A model generated the notes under the pieces. It did not search any database, had not been told where the DNA came from, and saw only the letters and a program-made list of their open reading frames with translations. From assembly GCA_036788295.1 (NCBI GenBank), contig DAIQNR010000025.1:1-64000 (forward strand): a DNA stretch of 64,000 bases, given 5' to 3'. Below are positions 34,249 to 43,102 of this stretch, in pieces (position 1 is the stretch's first letter; every line of letters starts with the position of its first letter). Both the position numbers and the translations under genes were made by a program. Origin of the DNA: JAHQVK01 sp036788295 (GTDB lineage Bacteria; Myxococcota; Kuafuiibacteriia; Kuafuiibacteriales; Kuafuiibacteriaceae).

Positions 34249-35184
34249 GTGTTCACATTCCTCACCTTCACGGCGATCATCGCGCTCGTCTTCATCTGGA
34301 AGACGGTCATCGTCGTTCCCGAGCGAGAGGCCATCGCGGTCGAGCGCCTTGGCAAGTTTCACGCGGTGCTTCGGCCGGGCTGGCACGTCGTCATCCCGTT
34401 CATCGATCGCATCGCCTACCGGCACGAGACCAGAGAACAGGTCTTCGACGTGCCCGCTCAGGTATGCATCACCCGGGACAACATGCAGGTGCTGGTCGAT
34501 GGCATCCTCTATTTGAAAGTCATGAACCCGGAGCGCTCGAGCTATGGGATCGAAGACTATGAGACCGCCAGCGTCAACCTCGCCCAGACCACCATGCGGT
34601 CCGAGATCGGGAAGCTCGCCCTGAACGAGGCGTTCTCGGAGCGAGACAAGCTCAACGACGCCATCGTGCGAGAGGTCGACAAGGCGTCGGATCCGTGGGG
34701 CATCAAGGTTCTTCGCTACGAGCTGAAGAACATCACCCCGAGCGCCCAGGTCATCCACACCCTCGAGCGGCAGATGGAGGCCGAGCGGGAGAAGCGTTCG
34801 GAGGTCACCCGGGCCACCGCTGAGAAAGAAGCGATGATCCACCGCTCCGAGGGGTCTCGCCAGGAGGCGATCAACATCTCGATGGGGGAGAGATCCCGGC
34901 GCATCAACGAGGCAGAGGGCCGGGCCAAGCAGATCGAGATCGTCGCCACCGCCACCGCGCAGGGCCTCGGCATGGTCGCGAACGCGCTCAACCGCCCCGG
35001 CGGCAAGGCGGCGCTCGAGATGCGGGTGGTGGAGCAATACATCCGGGAGCTGGGCCAGATCGCGGAGCACGCGAAGGTCTCGGTGGTCCCATCTCGCCTC
35101 GCCGAGGTGCAGGGCGTCATCGCCGGGCTCTCGCAGGTCGGTGAGAAGATGGGCGGCGGAGCCGCCCCGGGGAGGTCCCGCTGA
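34249..35184 (+). CDS. SPFH/stomatin-like membrane scaffold protein 1
   Basis: A 311-residue stomatin-family protein. One N-terminal helix (residues 3-17) anchors it, followed by the SPFH core VPEREAIAVERLGKFHAVLRPG, FDVPAQVCITRDNMQVLVDGILY and ASVNLAQTTMRSEIGKLAL. A long charged coiled coil (about 170-245, ending RINEAEGRAKQIE) and a helical C-terminus drive oligomerisation. GTG 34249 lies behind AGGAGAAG. The stop overlaps the next start by one base. Relatives (QmcA/HflK-like) form membrane rings that control proteases or organise lipid domains; the specific role here is unknown. Confidence 0.93.
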   Translation: MFTFLTFTAIIALVFIWKTVIVVPEREAIAVERLGKFHAVLRPGWHVVIPFIDRIAYRHETREQVFDVPAQVCITRDNMQVLVDGILYLKVMNPERSSYGIEDYETASVNLAQTTMRSEIGKLALNEAFSERDKLNDAIVREVDKASDPWGIKVLRYELKNITPSAQVIHTLERQMEAEREKRSEVTRATAEKEAMIHRSEGSRQEAINISMGERSRRINEAEGRAKQIEIVATATAQGLGMVANALNRPGGKAALEMRVVEQYIRELGQIAEHAKVSVVPSRLAEVQGVIAGLSQVGEKMGGGAAPGRSR

Positions 35185-36272
35185 TGAATGGCTTCGAAAT
35201 GGATCCCTTTGACATCATCAACTACGGCTTCTGGTCGCTCGTTGCCCTTCGCATCGCGCTCGAAGGGCTTCGGTCCATTCGCCTGGTCCCAAACCAGTGG
35301 GCGTTCATCGTGGAGCGGCTCGGCAAGTACCACACCACGCTGCGGGCCGGCTTTCACCTCCAAATTCCGTTCTTCGACCGGGTCGTGGCCAAGCTCGACC
35401 TCCGGGAGGACACCATCGACGTTCCCCCGCAGGAGTGCTTCACCAGGGACGAGGTGAAGGTCGAGGTGGACGGCGTGATGTACATCAGCGTCGTAGATGC
35501 CCAGAAGGCGACCTATGGCATCACCGACTATCGGTTCGCTGCGACCCAGCTCGCGCAGACGACCACCCGTGAGGTCATCGGCAAGCTCGAGCTCGACCAG
35601 ACCTTCGAGGAGCGGGAGCTCATCAGCCGCCGGGTCGTGGACGTGCTCGAGGAGGTCGGAGCGGCTTGGGGCGTCCGCGTCCACCGCTACGAGATCAAGA
35701 ACATCACCCCGCCGGCCACCGTTCAGGACGCGATGGAGAAGCAGGTCACGGCGGAGCGCAACCGGCGGGCCCTCCTCCACCGGGCGGAGGGAGAGAAGCA
35801 GGGGCTCATCAACCGGTCCGAAGGCTTGAAGCAGGAGATGATCAACCGCTCGGAGGGCGAGAAGCAGCGGCAGATCAACGAGGCCGAGGGCCAGGCCGCC
35901 GAGATCCTCGCCATCGCCCGGGCGACGGCCGACTCGCTCGCCAAGATCGGCGGCGCGGTGGAGCAGCCGGGCGGCGCGGCCGCGCTGAAGCTGCAGCTGG
36001 TGGAGCAGTACCTCACCCAGCTCCGGAGCTTGGCCCGGCCGAGCGCAGAGGTCCTGCTGCCGATGGACCTCGCCCACCTCGACTCGATGCTGAAGGGGCT
36101 CGACGTCAACGGAGGGCTCGAGCTCGGCTCCATTCCCGCCTCGGCGGTGCGCAGCCACGCGCCGGTGGCGCAGGCGAGCCCCTCGCTCGCTCCCCCGGCG
36201 GCGAGGAGTTTCGCGCGCACTACAGGGGAAGACCTGACCATGCCTTCCGCTCCGGCCCGTCCGGCCGAGTGA
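35184..36272 (+). CDS. SPFH/stomatin-like membrane scaffold protein 2
   Basis: A 362-residue paralogue of the preceding protein with the same order: N-terminal hydrophobic helix (about 10-30), the SPFH core (LVPNQWAFIVERLGKYHTTLRAG, IDVPPQECFTRDEVKVEVDGVMY), then a longer coiled coil with repeated EGEKQ and EGLKQ units (about 190-235). A Pro/Ala/Ser-rich C-terminal tail begins near residue 300. The ATG overlaps the previous TGA, so equal expression and a hetero-oligomeric ring like HflK/HflC are plausible. No FtsH-type protease is adjacent; the NfeD partner is upstream. Confidence 0.93.
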   Translation: MNGFEMDPFDIINYGFWSLVALRIALEGLRSIRLVPNQWAFIVERLGKYHTTLRAGFHLQIPFFDRVVAKLDLREDTIDVPPQECFTRDEVKVEVDGVMYISVVDAQKATYGITDYRFAATQLAQTTTREVIGKLELDQTFEERELISRRVVDVLEEVGAAWGVRVHRYEIKNITPPATVQDAMEKQVTAERNRRALLHRAEGEKQGLINRSEGLKQEMINRSEGEKQRQINEAEGQAAEILAIARATADSLAKIGGAVEQPGGAAALKLQLVEQYLTQLRSLARPSAEVLLPMDLAHLDSMLKGLDVNGGLELGSIPASAVRSHAPVAQASPSLAPPAARSFARTTGEDLTMPSAPARPAE

Positions 36273-36335
36273 CCACCCCGCGCCTTCGAAGCCTCATCCC
36301 TTCGAACCTCTCATCGCTTTCCTCCCCGGGGGCCG

Positions 36336-36364
36336 TTGACCGTTCCCAGGGATGACCGTAGTTT
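36336..36364 (+). promoter_or_regulatory. Candidate sigma70 promoter of the putrescine operon
   Basis: TTGACC at 36336-36341 and TAGTTT at 36359-36364 are 17 bp apart. The predicted transcription start (about 36371) falls inside the palindrome at 36367-36392. Motif inference only. Confidence 0.45.
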
Positions 36365-36366
36365 GC

Positions 36367-36392
36367 CCTCCGCGGGTTCGAACCCGCGGAGG
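36367..36392. promoter_or_regulatory. Perfect 26-bp palindrome before potD
   Basis: The 13-base arm CCTCCGCGGGTTC is followed at once by its exact reverse complement, with no spacer. It overlaps the predicted transcription start, and its last bases form the GGAGG of the potD ribosome site. It could be an operator or an RNA hairpin that hides the ribosome site. The GGTTCGAACC centre recalls a tRNA T-arm, but no tRNA surrounds it. Confidence 0.7.
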
Positions 36393-36399
36393 TGATGGG

Positions 36400-37626
36400 A
36401 TGAAGCGTGTCGTGCGGTGGGTTCGGGCCTTCTCGGTCCCGGTGTTGCTGATCTCTCCTTTGGCGTGTCAGGAGGCGACACCGCCTCCGACCGAATCGAG
36501 CCCGGCTCCGGCTGCGCCCCCGCCGGCTCCGGTGAAGGGGGCTCCGCTTCGGGCCCTGGGGGAGGGCGAGGGGAAGGTCTCCATCGTCGCTTGGGCCGGC
36601 TACATCGAGCGCGGCGACACCGACAAGAAGTTCGACTGGGTGACGAAGTTCGAGGCGGAGACCGGCTGCAAGGTCGAGGTCAAGACGGCGGCCACGTCCG
36701 ACGAGATGGTCGCGCTCATGAACGAGGGCGGCTTCGACTTGGTGACCGCGTCCGGCGACGCCAGCCTCCGGCTCATTCGGGGCAAACGGGTGCAGGAGAT
36801 CAACCTCTCGCTCGTCCCGAGCTTCGAGAAGGTGGACGACCGTCTGAAGAAGGCGCCCTGGCACTTCGTGGACGGAAAGCACTGGGGGGTCCCCTACCAG
36901 TGGGGCTCGAACGTGCTCGCCTACAACACCAAGGTGTTCAAGAAGGCGCCGGAGAGCTGGAACGTGGTCTTCGAGCCGGCGAAGCTCCCCGACGGCAAGC
37001 CAAACAAGGGCCGAGTCCAGGCGTTCGACGGACCGATCTATGTCGCCGACGCGGCGCTCTACTTGAAGACCCACAAGCCCGACCTCGGCATCGAAGACCC
37101 CTATGAGTTGAGCCGGGACCAGTTCAACGCCGCGCTCGACCTGCTCAGGCAGCAGCGAAAGCTGGTGGGCAAATATTGGCACGACGCGTTCACCCAGATC
37201 GACGACTTCAAGAACGAGGGCGTGGTCGCATCCTCGACCTGGCCGTTTCAAGTGAACCTCTTGAGGAAAGGCGGGGCGCCGATCGCGAGCGTCGTGCCGA
37301 AGGAAGGGGCCACGGGCTGGGCGGACACGACGATGCTGCACATCGACGCCGCCCACCCGAACTGCGCTTACATGTGGATGGAGCATTCTCTGTCGAAATC
37401 CACCCAGGGTGACCTCGCCGCGTGGTTCGGCTCGGTGCCGGCGGTGCTCTCCGCCTGCGAAGACAACGAGCTGCTCGGCCCGGACGGCTGCGAGGTCAAC
37501 GGGCGAGACAACTTCGAGCGGATCGCGTTTTGGCGGACGCCGGAGCGCCGCTGCAAGAGCCACGGCGAGTGCGTGCCCTACCACGAGTGGGTGACCAACT
37601 ACATCGCGGTCATCGGGGGCCGGTGA
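36400..37626 (+). CDS. potD: Polyamine ABC transporter substrate-binding lipoprotein
   Basis: A 408-residue periplasmic binding protein of the PotD/PotF family. The signal sequence ends LLISPLAC, with lipid-attachment Cys about 25 residues from ATG 36400; a Pro/Ala linker follows. Core features are VSIVAWAGYI, FEAETGCKV, GGFDLVTASGDASLRLI, VPYQWGSNVLAYN, VVASSTWPFQVNLLRKGG and the late GWADTTMLH hinge. A GGAGGTGATGGGATG ribosome site fixes the start. It captures putrescine or spermidine for PotABC, encoded downstream. The C-terminus carries three extra Cys (ACEDNELLGPDGCEV, RRCKSHGEC), possibly disulfide-bonded. The stop overlaps the next ATG by one base. Confidence 0.92.
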   Translation: MKRVVRWVRAFSVPVLLISPLACQEATPPPTESSPAPAAPPPAPVKGAPLRALGEGEGKVSIVAWAGYIERGDTDKKFDWVTKFEAETGCKVEVKTAATSDEMVALMNEGGFDLVTASGDASLRLIRGKRVQEINLSLVPSFEKVDDRLKKAPWHFVDGKHWGVPYQWGSNVLAYNTKVFKKAPESWNVVFEPAKLPDGKPNKGRVQAFDGPIYVADAALYLKTHKPDLGIEDPYELSRDQFNAALDLLRQQRKLVGKYWHDAFTQIDDFKNEGVVASSTWPFQVNLLRKGGAPIASVVPKEGATGWADTTMLHIDAAHPNCAYMWMEHSLSKSTQGDLAAWFGSVPAVLSACEDNELLGPDGCEVNGRDNFERIAFWRTPERRCKSHGECVPYHEWVTNYIAVIGGR

Positions 37627-39062
37627 TGGACGGGACGCTGTGCATCGACGGGGCGTTCGTTCCTAGCGCCGGGGCTCCGCGGTCGATCGTGAACCCGGTG
37701 GACGGCTCGACGATCGCAGAGGTCCCGGACGCGACCCCAAAAGAAGTGGCCACCGCGGTGGACGCGGCCCGGCGCGCGTTCTACGACGGTCGCTGGTCGA
37801 AGAAGACCCCGGCGGAGCGCAGCCTGATCCTGTGGCGGCTCGCCGATCTCCTCGAGCGGGACATGGTTTCGCTCGCTCGCCTCGAGAGCGAAAACACGGG
37901 CAAGCCTTACAAGATGGTGAGCCTCGGGGCGGACCTTCCGTTCGCGGTGGACAACCTGCGCTTCTTTGCCGCGGCGGCGAGGGACAACCACGGTCTTCGC
38001 GCCGGCGAGTACCAGCCCGGCTACACCTCGATCTTTCGCCGCGACCCGGTGGGGGTGGTGGGCCAGATCGCCCCTTGGAACTATCCCCTGATGATGGCAG
38101 CGTGGAAGCTCGGCCCCGCGCTCGCCGCCGGCTGCACGGTGGTGCTGAAGCCAGCGCCCAGCACGCCGCTGACGACCCTGCGGCTCGCCGCGCTGTGCCT
38201 CGAGGCGGGCGTGCCGCCCGGCGTCGTCAACGTCGTCCCCGGCGGCAACGACGCCGGAGAGGCGCTCGTGACCCACCCGGACGTGCGCCTCGTCAGCCTC
38301 ACCGGCTCCACCGCCACCGGCAAGCGGGTGATGCAGACGGCGGCGGAGACGTTGAAGCGGGTCCACCTCGAGCTCGGCGGCAAGGCGCCGATCCTGTGCT
38401 TCGAGGACGCCGACCTCGACCGGCTGGCGGAGAAGGTGACGCTCGGCGCCACGATGAACTCCGGCCAGGACTGCACCGCGGCGACCCGGCTCTATGTCGC
38501 CCGATCCCAGCTCGCGGCTGCGACCGAGGCGGTGGTGGAGGCGATGCGGTCGGTGAAGGTCGGCGCGCCCGACGAAGAAGGGGTGCAGATGGGGCCGCTC
38601 GTGTCGGCGGCGCAGCTCGAGAAGGTTCGTGGCTTCATCGAGCGGGCGCGGGCCGGCGGGGCTTCCGTGCTCACCGGCGGCGCGGTGCCGGACGGCCGCG
38701 ACGCCGGCTTCTGGTTCTCGCCGACGGTGCTCTCCGAGGTCGAACAAGGGTCGGAGATCGTTCAGGGCGAAGTGTTCGGTCCGGTCGTCACCGTGCAGGC
38801 CTTCGACGACCCCGAGCAGGCGGTGGCGCTCGGAAACGACGTGCCCTACGGACTCGCCGCTTCGGTGTTCACGAAGGACGTCGGCCGGGCCATGCGGGTC
38901 GCGAAAGACCTCGAGTTCGGGACGGTGTGGATCAACGACCACCTGCCGCTGGCCTCCGAGGGGCCGCACGGCGGCTTCAAGCAGTCCGGATTCGGCAAGG
39001 ATCTCTCGATCGAGGCGGTGGGTGACTATCTCGTCACCAAGCACGTCATGGTGGGGATCTAG
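37626..39062 (+). CDS. Aminobutyraldehyde-type NAD(P)-dependent aldehyde dehydrogenase
   Basis: A 478-residue class I aldehyde dehydrogenase. NAD-binding and catalytic motifs are APWNYPL, VVLKPAPSTPL, GSTATGKRVM, the general base Glu in LELGGKAP, and the nucleophile Cys in NSGQDCTAATR. The GQDCTAA form matches 4-aminobutyraldehyde dehydrogenases (PatD/YdcW) rather than betaine aldehyde enzymes. It oxidises 4-aminobutyraldehyde from putrescine to GABA. Its place between potD and potA, with an aminotransferase at the end of the operon, supports this substrate. ATG 37626 overlaps the potD stop; the longer frame upstream is a shadow. Confidence 0.93.
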   Translation: MDGTLCIDGAFVPSAGAPRSIVNPVDGSTIAEVPDATPKEVATAVDAARRAFYDGRWSKKTPAERSLILWRLADLLERDMVSLARLESENTGKPYKMVSLGADLPFAVDNLRFFAAAARDNHGLRAGEYQPGYTSIFRRDPVGVVGQIAPWNYPLMMAAWKLGPALAAGCTVVLKPAPSTPLTTLRLAALCLEAGVPPGVVNVVPGGNDAGEALVTHPDVRLVSLTGSTATGKRVMQTAAETLKRVHLELGGKAPILCFEDADLDRLAEKVTLGATMNSGQDCTAATRLYVARSQLAAATEAVVEAMRSVKVGAPDEEGVQMGPLVSAAQLEKVRGFIERARAGGASVLTGGAVPDGRDAGFWFSPTVLSEVEQGSEIVQGEVFGPVVTVQAFDDPEQAVALGNDVPYGLAASVFTKDVGRAMRVAKDLEFGTVWINDHLPLASEGPHGGFKQSGFGKDLSIEAVGDYLVTKHVMVGI

Positions 39063-39068
39063 CCGAAC

Positions 39069-40076
39069 ATGGGGCAGCCAGCGGTCGAGCTCGACCAGCT
39101 CGAGCGCCACTTCGGCTCGGTGCGGGCGGTGGACGGGGTGAGCCTCTCCGTCGAAGACGGAGAGTTCTTCTCCATGCTCGGCCCCTCCGGCTCCGGCAAG
39201 ACGACCTGTCTTCGCCTGGTGGCCGGCTTCGACCGGCCGACGTCGGGCCGGATCTCCTTGTTTGGCGCTTCGGTGGAAAACGTGCCGCCCTACAACCGGG
39301 CGGTGAACACCGTCTTTCAGGACTACGCGCTGTTTCCGCACATGACGGTGGCCCAGAACGTGGGCTACGGGCTCAAGATCCAGGGTCGGCCCAAGCGGGA
39401 GATCGCTCAGCGGGTCGAGGCGATGCTCGGGCTGGTGCAGCTGCCGCACGTCGGGGACCGCCGCCCCCACCAACTGTCGGGCGGGCAGAAGCAGCGGGTC
39501 TCGCTCGCTCGGGCCCTCGTCAACGAGCCGAAGGTGCTGCTGCTCGACGAGCCGCCCGGCGCGCTCGATCTCAAGCTCCGGCAGGCCATGCAGGTGGAGC
39601 TGAAGGCGCTCCAGAAGAAGCTCGGCATCACCTTTCTCTATGTCACCCACGACCAGGAGGAGGCGCTCGGCATGAGCGACCGGCTCGCCATCTTTCGGGC
39701 GGGCAAGGTCGAGCAGGTAGGCACCCCGCAGGAGGTCTACGACCAGCCGGCCACCGCCTTCGTCGCCGAGTTCGTTGGATTGTCCAACCGGCTCGAGGGG
39801 GCGATCGCCGAACGAACGCTCGGGAGCCCGGGGCCGTTCGTTCTTCGCCCCGAGAAGATCCGCGTGGGCAAAGACGCGCCGCCCGAGGGCCAGCGGGCGC
39901 TCTCGGGCGAGATCCGGCAGGTGCTGTTTCTCGGGAGCATCGAAAAGCTGCTCGTCGACGTGGACGGAGGCAGCCTCCAAGTGGTGGTGCCGGCGGGCTC
40001 GGCTCTGGACCTTCAGCCCGGAGAGCGGGTGCAGCTCGGCTTTCGGCCCGAAGACGCCCGCTTGGTGCGCGGCTGA
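39069..40076 (+). CDS. potA: Polyamine ABC transporter ATP-binding protein
   Basis: A 335-residue ABC ATPase that powers PotBC. Walker A GPSGSGKT, Q-loop VFQDYALFPHM, signature LSGGQKQR, Walker B VLLLDEPPGALD and switch His in VTHDQEEAL are intact. The D-loop reads DEPPGALD instead of the common DEPLGALD, a mild change. The C-terminal TOBE-like domain (about 235-335, FVLRPEKIRVG) is the regulatory part of PotA/MalK types. It starts 6 bp after the dehydrogenase stop and overlaps potB by one base. Confidence 0.94.
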   Translation: MGQPAVELDQLERHFGSVRAVDGVSLSVEDGEFFSMLGPSGSGKTTCLRLVAGFDRPTSGRISLFGASVENVPPYNRAVNTVFQDYALFPHMTVAQNVGYGLKIQGRPKREIAQRVEAMLGLVQLPHVGDRRPHQLSGGQKQRVSLARALVNEPKVLLLDEPPGALDLKLRQAMQVELKALQKKLGITFLYVTHDQEEALGMSDRLAIFRAGKVEQVGTPQEVYDQPATAFVAEFVGLSNRLEGAIAERTLGSPGPFVLRPEKIRVGKDAPPEGQRALSGEIRQVLFLGSIEKLLVDVDGGSLQVVVPAGSALDLQPGERVQLGFRPEDARLVRG

Positions 40077-40984
40077 TGCTCGAGAGGGTCTCGACCTTCT
40101 TGTACCGCCGCCCGCTCGCGCTGGGGGGGTTGCTGCTTTCGCCAGCGATGTTGTGGGTGGGGGTCGTGTATTTCGGCTCGCTGCTCGCGCTCGTGGTCCA
40201 GAGCTTCTTCACCCTCGATGACTTCACCGGGCAGGTGGTTCGCGATTTCACGCTCGATAACTATCTGGCGCTCTTTTCGCCGTCGAACGTGGACATCATC
40301 GTGCGCACGGTCGCGATGGCGGCGGCGGTGACCCTGGCGGCGGCGACGCTCGCCCTGCCGCTATCCTACTACATGGCCATCGAGGCCGGGCCTCGCCTGA
40401 AGGCGCTTCTTTATCTCGGGGTGATGCTCCCGCTGTGGTCGAGCTACATCGTGCGGGTGTACGCCTGGAAGACGCTGCTCGCGAGGGAGGGCATCGTCAC
40501 CTGGGTGCTCTCCCGTCTCGGCCTCGGCGGCGCGCTCGAGGCGGTGCTCGGGCTGCCGGTCATCGGCGGTCCTTCCCTGTCGTTTTCGTACATCGGGACG
40601 TTCCTGGTCTTTCTCTACGTCTGGCTCCCCTACATGATCCTCCCGGTGGTGGCCGCGCTCGAACGCCTCCCCCGCTCGCTGCTCGAGGCCTCGGCCGACC
40701 TCGGGGCGAACCCGGGCCGGACTTTCCTCCGGGTGACCTTGCCGCTCGCGCTCCCCGGGATCGTGGCCGGCTCGATCTTCACGTTCTCGCTCACGATGGG
40801 GGATTTCATCATCCCGGGGACGATCGGCAATTCGAGCTATTTTCTCGGCCAGGCGGTGCTCGCCCACCAGGGGACGGCGGGCAACATCCCCATGGCGGCG
40901 GCGATGACGGTCGTGCCGATGGTGGTCATGGGTTTGTATCTGTATGGCGCCAAACGCGCCGGCGCGTTCGAGGCGATGGGATGA
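40076..40984 (+). CDS. potB: Polyamine ABC transporter permease PotB
   Basis: A 302-residue inner-membrane permease with six predicted helices, the first at about 15-38. The EAA coupling loop reads EASADLGANPGRTFLRVTLP at about 200-220 and contacts the ATPase. The IVGPxIG-type late helix appears as MGDFIIPGTIGNSSYFLGQ, typical of PotB/PotH. ATG 40076 overlaps the potA stop; the end overlaps potC as ATGA. The order B then C after A is that of classic polyamine importers. Confidence 0.94.
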   Translation: MLERVSTFLYRRPLALGGLLLSPAMLWVGVVYFGSLLALVVQSFFTLDDFTGQVVRDFTLDNYLALFSPSNVDIIVRTVAMAAAVTLAAATLALPLSYYMAIEAGPRLKALLYLGVMLPLWSSYIVRVYAWKTLLAREGIVTWVLSRLGLGGALEAVLGLPVIGGPSLSFSYIGTFLVFLYVWLPYMILPVVAALERLPRSLLEASADLGANPGRTFLRVTLPLALPGIVAGSIFTFSLTMGDFIIPGTIGNSSYFLGQAVLAHQGTAGNIPMAAAMTVVPMVVMGLYLYGAKRAGAFEAMG

Positions 40985-41787
40985 CCGGTCTTCGCTCGAG
41001 GCTGCTCGGGGCAGCGGCCGCCTTCGTGCTGCTCTTTCTGCACGTCCCGTTTCTCGTGGTGCTCCTGTACGCCTTCACCCCCGAAGACGCGGCCTTTACC
41101 TTTCCTCCGCCCGGATTCACCACCCGGTGGTTCGCGGTGGCGTGGGGTCGAAGCGACGTCTGGGAGGCGCTCGGGCTGTCGCTCAGGGTGGCCTCGGTCT
41201 CGACCGGGATCGCGCTTTTGCTCGGGACCATGGCGGCGGCGGCGATGAGCCAATCCCGGTTCTTCGGCCGAGAGTGGGTGTCCTTCGTTCTGCTCCTCCC
41301 CATCGCGCTGCCCGGGATCGTGACCGGGATCGCGCTTCGATCGGCGATGAGCACGCTCGAGATCCCGTTTTCGTTTTGGACGATCGTCCTTGGCCACGCC
41401 ACGTTCTGCGTGGTGCTCGTCTACAACAACGCGCTCGCTCGGTTTCGGCGGACGTCGGGCTCGATGGTCGAAGCCTCCATGGATCTTGGAGCCAATGGGT
41501 TTCAGACATTTTGGAACATCGTGCTGCCAAACCTGGGCTCGGCGCTGGTCGCCGGGGGCTTGCTCGCGTTTGCGCTGTCGCTCGACGAGGTGGTCGTCAC
41601 GACCTTCACCGCCGGTCAGCAGTCGACCTTGCCGATCTGGATCTTCCAACAACTCAACCGCCCTCGAAATCGGCCGGTGACGAACGTCATCGCGGTCTTC
41701 GTGGTGGGGCTCACGCTCGTCCCCCTGCTCGCGGCCTACTGGCTCGGGCAAAGAGGCGGTGAGCCCGGCGCCGGAAACAAGGGATGA
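40981..41787 (+). CDS. potC: Polyamine ABC transporter permease PotC
   Basis: A 268-residue permease with six helices beginning at residue 10 (LLGAAAAFVLLFLHVPFLVVLLY). The EAA loop EASMDLGANGFQTFWNIVLP and the block ALSLDEVVVTTFTAG are characteristic of PotC/PotI proteins. ATG 40981 overlaps the potB stop (ATGA); the frame is open further upstream, but that is shadow of potB. It completes the PotABC-D transporter. The aminotransferase follows 4 bp later. Confidence 0.94.
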   Translation: MTGLRSRLLGAAAAFVLLFLHVPFLVVLLYAFTPEDAAFTFPPPGFTTRWFAVAWGRSDVWEALGLSLRVASVSTGIALLLGTMAAAAMSQSRFFGREWVSFVLLLPIALPGIVTGIALRSAMSTLEIPFSFWTIVLGHATFCVVLVYNNALARFRRTSGSMVEASMDLGANGFQTFWNIVLPNLGSALVAGGLLAFALSLDEVVVTTFTAGQQSTLPIWIFQQLNRPRNRPVTNVIAVFVVGLTLVPLLAAYWLGQRGGEPGAGNKG

Positions 41788-41791
41788 TGCC

Positions 41792-43099
41792 ATGTCCACC
41801 GAACCCACGAACGAAAGCAAGACCCACGGCACGACGAACCAGGAGCTCGCCGAGCGGCGGGCCCGGGCCGTCCCTCGTGGGATCGCGAGCGCGTTTCCCA
41901 TCGCTCTCGCCCGGGGGGAAAACGCCGAAGTCTGGGACGTCGAGGGGCGGCGCTACCTCGATTTCGCCGGCGGGATCGGGACGCTGAACCTCGGGCATCG
42001 GCACCCTCGGGTGCTCGCCGCCGCCCACGCCCAGCTCGACCGGGTGATGCACACCGCCTTTCAGGTGGCGGCGTACGAACCCTACATCGCGCTCGCCGAG
42101 CGGCTCAGCGCGCTCGCGCCCATCGACGGTCCGGCAAAGGCGATCTTTCTGTCCACGGGGGCCGAGGCGCTCGAAAACGCGGTCAAGATCGCCCGGGTCG
42201 CCACCGGCCGCCGGGGCATCATCTCGTTCACCGGCGGCTTCCACGGCCGCTCGCTGCTCGCTTTGGCGCTCACCGGCAAGGTGCTCCCCTACAAACAAGG
42301 GTTTGGGCCGCTGCCCGGCGATGTCTTTCACGCGCCGTTTCCGGTGGCGCTTCACGGAGTCAGCGAGGCGGACAGCCTCGCCGGCATTCGCCGGATCTTC
42401 GAGTCGAGCTTGCCTCCGTCAGAAGTGGCGGCGATCGCGTTCGAGCCGGTGCAAGGGGAGGGCGGCTTCTACGTCGCCCCGCCGAGCTGGATTCTGGCCC
42501 TCCGCGCGCTCTGCGACGAGCACGGCATCCTCCTGCTCGCCGATGAGGTGCAATCGGGCTTCACCCGGACCGGAAGATACTTTGCCATCGAGCACAGCGG
42601 GGTGAAGCCGGACATGATCACCGTCGCGAAGAGCCTCGGCGGGGGGCTCCCGCTGAGCGGCGTCGTCGGCCGGGCCGACGTCATGGACGCGGTGCCGCCC
42701 GGCGGTCTCGGAGGAACCTACGCTGGTAACCCGGTGGCGTGCGCGGCGGCGATCGCGGTGCTCGACGCCATCGAGCAAGAAGACCTGCTCGGCCGGGCCG
42801 AGCGGCTCGGCCTTCGCCTCCGGGCTCTGCTCGAACCGCTGGTCCACCGCCACCCGAAGATCGCGGAGCTTCGGGGCTTGGGCCCGATGCTCGCCCTCGA
42901 ATACCAACGGGACGGGGTGCCGGCCCCCGACCTGGCGTCGGCGGTCAGCGCCGCTTGCCTTCGCCGCGGCCTGCTCCTTCTCACCTGCGGGGTCTACAAA
43001 AACGTGTCCCGGATCTTGGTTCCGGTCACCGTGCCCGACCCCCACCTCGAGGAAGGCGTCGAGATCCTGTCCGGCGCGCTCGCCGAGGTGCTCGGCTGA
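41792..43099 (+). CDS. gabT: Class III aminotransferase, 4-aminobutyrate or putrescine type
   Basis: A 435-residue PLP aminotransferase. Landmarks are YLDFAGGIGTLNLGHRHPRV, FLSTGAEALENAVKIAR, GFHGRSLLALALTGK, the PLP Asp in LLADEVQSGFTRTG and the PLP Lys in ITVAKSLGGGLPLSG. The family includes GABA and putrescine transaminases. In this operon it could make 4-aminobutyraldehyde from putrescine, remove the amino group of GABA, or do both. ATG 41792 with AAGGG upstream is preferred to GTG 41759, which overlaps potC. Its stop is 3 bp from a convergent lipoprotein gene. Confidence 0.9.
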   Translation: MSTEPTNESKTHGTTNQELAERRARAVPRGIASAFPIALARGENAEVWDVEGRRYLDFAGGIGTLNLGHRHPRVLAAAHAQLDRVMHTAFQVAAYEPYIALAERLSALAPIDGPAKAIFLSTGAEALENAVKIARVATGRRGIISFTGGFHGRSLLALALTGKVLPYKQGFGPLPGDVFHAPFPVALHGVSEADSLAGIRRIFESSLPPSEVAAIAFEPVQGEGGFYVAPPSWILALRALCDEHGILLLADEVQSGFTRTGRYFAIEHSGVKPDMITVAKSLGGGLPLSGVVGRADVMDAVPPGGLGGTYAGNPVACAAAIAVLDAIEQEDLLGRAERLGLRLRALLEPLVHRHPKIAELRGLGPMLALEYQRDGVPAPDLASAVSAACLRRGLLLLTCGVYKNVSRILVPVTVPDPHLEEGVEILSGALAEVLG

Positions 43100-43102
43100 G
43101 CC

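Noticed and set aside
36367..36392. tRNA T-arm-like sequence GGTTCGAACC
   Set aside because: There is no acceptor stem, D-arm or anticodon arm around it; it is better explained as a palindromic regulatory site.
37599..39980. A 793-codon minus-strand frame opposite the aldehyde dehydrogenase and potA
   Set aside because: Both plus-strand genes have complete catalytic motifs and coupled spacing, so the antisense frame is a shadow.
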